From SIO4C1 sp039820425 (lineage in GTDB: Bacteria; Cyanobacteriota; Cyanobacteriia; Phormidesmidales; Phormidesmidaceae): a stretch of DNA of 23,269 nucleotides. Both the position numbers and the translations under genes were made by a program. Position 1 is the stretch's first letter. Every line of letters starts with the position of its first letter. The stretch is taken from the NCBI GenBank assembly GCA_039820425.1, contig JBCBQD010000066.1, positions 1 through 23,269 of the forward strand. Direction: 5' to 3'. The notes below the pieces were generated by a model, which searched no databases, was not told the DNA's origin, and saw only the letters and a program-made list of their open reading frames with translations. Below are positions 20,821-23,269 of the stretch, piece after piece.

Positions 20821-23269
20821 GTTGACCATACTCATAGGACTGCTGGATGAGTTTAGCGACCAGCCCGGTCCATCCGGTTTGATGGCTGGCCCCGATGCCT
20901 GCCCCGTTATCCCCATGGAAATATTCATAGAACAGAATCAGATCCTGCCAGTGGGGATCGGTTTGAAACGGGGCAAGGTTGCCATAAACAGGTCGCTGCC
21001 CCGTCTCGTCGGCGAGAAAGATCCGGGTGAGCCTGTGGGAGATCTCGTCGGCCACTTCCCACAGGGTCAGCCAGTGACCAGAGCCAGTGGGGCACTCGAC
21101 CTTAAACCCATCACCGAGGTAGTGGTGAAACTTTTGCAGCGACTCGATCAATAGATAGTTGACCGGGAACCAAATCGGACCGCGCCAGTTGGAATTGCCG
21201 CCAAACAATCCGCTGCTCGATTCGGCGGGTTCATAGTCTACTCGATGGGCCTGGTCATTGACGTAAAAGATATAGGGATTGCTTTCGTGAAATTTGGAGA
21301 GGGCGCGAATCCCGTAATCGCTCAAAAATTCAGTCTCATCGAGGAGTTTGGTGAGGATTTGGCGTAGTTTATCGCCCGTCTCAACCCGATCCAGGGTGGC
21401 ATAGCACAGCGCCAGCATCCGGCGGGCACCGACACCGGGTGATTCCATACAGGCAACATTATGCTTGAGGTCAGCCCGATTGGCGATAAACCATTCCAGA
21501 CGTTGTTTAAAGTTGGGAACGCGCTCCAGCAGATCAGGCTCTAAGGTGGTGACAGCAAACAGGGGGATCAGGCCCACCATCGAGCGCACCTTAAGCTTGA
21601 CGCGCTGCCCGTCGGGAAAATGGAGCACGTCGTAAAAGAAACCATCTTCGTTGTCCCAGAGCTGGGTCTTTTTTTGGGAGGTGCCATCGCCAATGTGGTT
21701 CATCGCATCGGCAATATAGAGAAAATGCTCAAAAAACTTGGTCGCCATGTCTTCGTAGACAGAATTTTCCTGGGCCAACTCTAGGGCAATGGTGAGCATG
21801 TTAAGGCAGTACATCGCCATCCAACTGGTACCGTCAGCCTGTTCGATAAAGCCGCCCGTGGGCAGGGGGGCGCTGCGGTCAAAGACGCCAATGTTGTCGA
21901 GGCCCAAAAAGCCCCCCTCAAACACATTGTTGCCTTCAAAATCTTTGCGGTTGACCCACCAGGTAAAGTTGAGCAACAGCTTTTGAAAGACTCTCTCCAA
22001 AAACTGTCGATCGCCTTTACCAACCCTTTTTTGCTCAATTTTATAAACCCGCCAGGTGGCCCAGGCATGGACTGGGGGGTTAACGTCCCCAAAGGCCCAC
22101 TCATAGGCGGGGAGCTGACCATTGGGGTGCATATACCATTCTCGGGTCATAATATCGAGTTGGTCCTTAGCAAACTCAGGGTCGAGCATCGCCAGGGGCA
22201 GCACGTGAAAGGCCAGATCCCAAGCTGCAAACCAGGGATACTCCCACTTGTCGGGCATGGAGATAATGTCTTCGGTGTGGAGATGTATCCAGGCGTCATT
22301 GCGACCCTGTTTTCGAGACTCAGGCGGCGGGGGGCTGCCCGGATCACCCTTGAGCCAGTCTTCGATTTTGTAATAGTAAAACTGTTTGCTCCACAGTAAC
22401 CCGGCAAAGGCCTGACGCTGCAGGTTACGGGCTTGCTCATCCATCGAGAACGGGGTCAGGTGCTGATAAAATTCATCCGCTTCCTGCCGACGGGTTTGAA
22501 AGATGATGTCAAACTGTTCATCAAAACTGTTCGTGAGAATGCGATCGCAAAGTCTTAACCTTACCGTCTTAGTCTCTCCAGGAGCCAGGTCAAAACGATA
22601 ATGGGGCGATACCTTTGTCCCCATCTGCTGCGGATTAACCGCGTCCGCCTGCCCATCTACCACATAACCATTAATCCCATCCTTCACATAGGGTGACGCA
22701 TTCCCCGTATCAAACAGCCGCTCGTAGTTCGTCTCATTCTCAGTAAACAGCAGCCACTCTCCCCCCTTCGCCCTTCGCCTTTCGCCCTCCCCCCCTTTCC
22801 CCTTCGCCCCTTCACAGTACAACCACCGCTGCCCCATCTCGGCATGGCTGGCTTCTACCACACTTTGTGCTTCATCTGCTTCAAATACTTTTAGAAACGG
22901 TTTCTCAACCTCCGGCTGCCAGGACCAGGTATTTCGAAACCAGAGGGTCGGCAGCAGGTGGATTGGTTTGGTCTCAGGGCCGCGATTGGTGATCTGGATC
23001 TGGATCAGCAGATCCTCCGGGGTGGCTTTGGCATACTCGACCACCACATCAAAATAGCGATTTTCGTCAAATACCCCCGTATCCAACAGCTCAAACTCTA
23101 ACGCTTGGCGCGATCGCACCCCGTTTTCTGCAACCAGCGACTCATAGGGATACGCCGCCTGGGGATATTTGTAGAGATATTTCAGGTAGGAATGGGTCGG
23201 CGTGCTGTCTAAGTAAAAGTAATATTCTTTGACATCTTCGCCGTGGTTACCCTGGGGGCCGGTGAGGCC
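20813..23269 (-). CDS. GH63/MGH1-like glycoside hydrolase (5' end beyond window)
   Basis: The frame is open from the right edge to a TAA at 20813-20815, 818 residues so far; the residues above 23119 (GLTGPQGNHGEDVKEYYFYL, DSTPTHSYLKYLYKYPQAAY) are clearly part of it, so a GTG at 23117-23119 is not the true start. The C-terminal (alpha/alpha)6-barrel region has WEYPWFAAWDLAFHVLPLAM, PNGQLPAYEWAFGDVNPPVH and GGNSNWRGPIWFPVNYLLIE, typical of the GH63/mannosylglycerate hydrolase-like family of inverting glycosidases. A likely substrate is an alpha-glucoside or a compatible-solute glycoside; none can be named from sequence. No signal peptide can be judged because the start is missing. An in-frame insertion of about 16 residues rich in Gly, Lys, Arg and Glu (GAKGKGGEGERRRAKGGE) interrupts the N-terminal domain. 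Confidence 0.9.
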   Translation of the reverse strand, partial: GLTGPQGNHGEDVKEYYFYLDSTPTHSYLKYLYKYPQAAYPYESLVAENGVRSRQALEFELLDTGVFDENRYFDVVVEYAKATPEDLLIQIQITNRGPETKPIHLLPTLWFRNTWSWQPEVEKPFLKVFEADEAQSVVEASHAEMGQRWLYCEGAKGKGGEGERRRAKGGEWLLFTENETNYERLFDTGNASPYVKDGINGYVVDGQADAVNPQQMGTKVSPHYRFDLAPGETKTVRLRLCDRILTNSFDEQFDIIFQTRRQEADEFYQHLTPFSMDEQARNLQRQAFAGLLWSKQFYYYKIEDWLKGDPGSPPPPESRKQGRNDAWIHLHTEDIISMPDKWEYPWFAAWDLAFHVLPLAMLDPEFAKDQLDIMTREWYMHPNGQLPAYEWAFGDVNPPVHAWATWRVYKIEQKRVGKGDRQFLERVFQKLLLNFTWWVNRKDFEGNNVFEGGFLGLDNIGVFDRSAPLPTGGFIEQADGTSWMAMYCLNMLTIALELAQENSVYEDMATKFFEHFLYIADAMNHIGDGTSQKKTQLWDNEDGFFYDVLHFPDGQRVKLKVRSMVGLIPLFAVTTLEPDLLERVPNFKQRLEWFIANRADLKHNVACMESPGVGARRMLALCYATLDRVETGDKLRQILTKLLDETEFLSDYGIRALSKFHESNPYIFYVNDQAHRVDYEPAESSSGLFGGNSNWRGPIWFPVNYLLIESLQKFHHYLGDGFKVECPTGSGHWLTLWEVADEISHRLTRIFLADETGQRPVYGNLAPFQTDPHWQDLILFYEYFHGDNGAGIGASHQTGWTGLVAKLIQQSYEYGQPS
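22759..22813. repeat. Heptad-like repeat insertion inside the glycosidase gene
   Basis: The minus strand reads as near-heptads of the type GGCGAAG, GGCGAAA and GGGGGAG over about 55 bp. It encodes the low-complexity segment GAKGKGGEGERRRAKGGE without breaking the frame. Base composition (almost only G and A on the coding strand) is unlike the flanking gene. Confidence 0.7.

Noticed and set aside
22749..22820. Possible frameshift in the glycosidase gene at the G-rich repeat
   Set aside because: The frame is open and family-like on both sides (YCEG before, WLLFTENETN after), so the insertion is in frame.

Overview
The window comes from a cyanobacterium. It has more than a dozen copies of the HIP1 octamer GCGATCGC, a phycobilisome linker gene of the membrane-anchored CpcL type, a PatA-type response regulator at the head of a chemotaxis operon, and heptanucleotide tandem repeats (STRR-like) in gaps and in one gene. 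A filamentous, non-heterocystous lineage is my guess, not something the sequence proves.

Layout. 1-296 (-): 3' part of a DUF427 gene. 347-2554 (-): membrane-anchored caspase-like protein whose catalytic His and Cys are both replaced (Tyr/Asn). 2847-3314 (+): small unknown protein with one membrane segment. 3395-3571 (+): rpmF (ribosomal protein L32), followed by a strong terminator. 3643-3899 (+): a scar in which an MCP signalling-domain fragment is joined to the tail of a CheA receiver domain, the remains of a lost chemotaxis locus. 4012-4704 (+): aspartate/glutamate racemase. 4890-7892 (+): sbcC.

7997-17568 (-) is a complete chemosensory operon, read leftward: PatA-type regulator, CheY, CheW, Cache-domain transmembrane MCP, hybrid CheA with a C-terminal receiver, then two tandem divergent cheW-like genes. 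The receptor has no GAF/phytochrome domain, so this looks like a chemosensory (Hmp/Pil-Chp-like) cluster that probably controls type IV pilus motility, rather than a Pix phototaxis cluster. The second cheW-like gene arose by tandem duplication: a decayed copy of the 3' end of cheA lies between the two cheW genes, beside a nested palindrome that also looks like a terminator.

17569-18481 has no convincing gene. It holds a hairpin, an 8-unit heptad array, a six-copy 14-bp array and a second, degenerate copy of the palindrome found between the cheW genes. 18482-19231 (+): cpcL. 19450-20820 (+): a J-domain/TPR protein with C-terminal membrane segments. 20813-23269 (-): a GH63/MGH1-like glycoside hydrolase, cut off at its 5' end by the window edge; its 3' end overlaps the J-domain gene by 8 nt, and its coding sequence carries an in-frame G-rich repeat insertion.

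The strongest unusual signals are the traces of chemotaxis gene turnover: an mcp-cheA deletion scar at one site, and a cheA-tail/cheW duplication with its footprint at another. The substituted caspase and the repeat insertion in the glycosidase come next. I did not find a convincing wholly new system.
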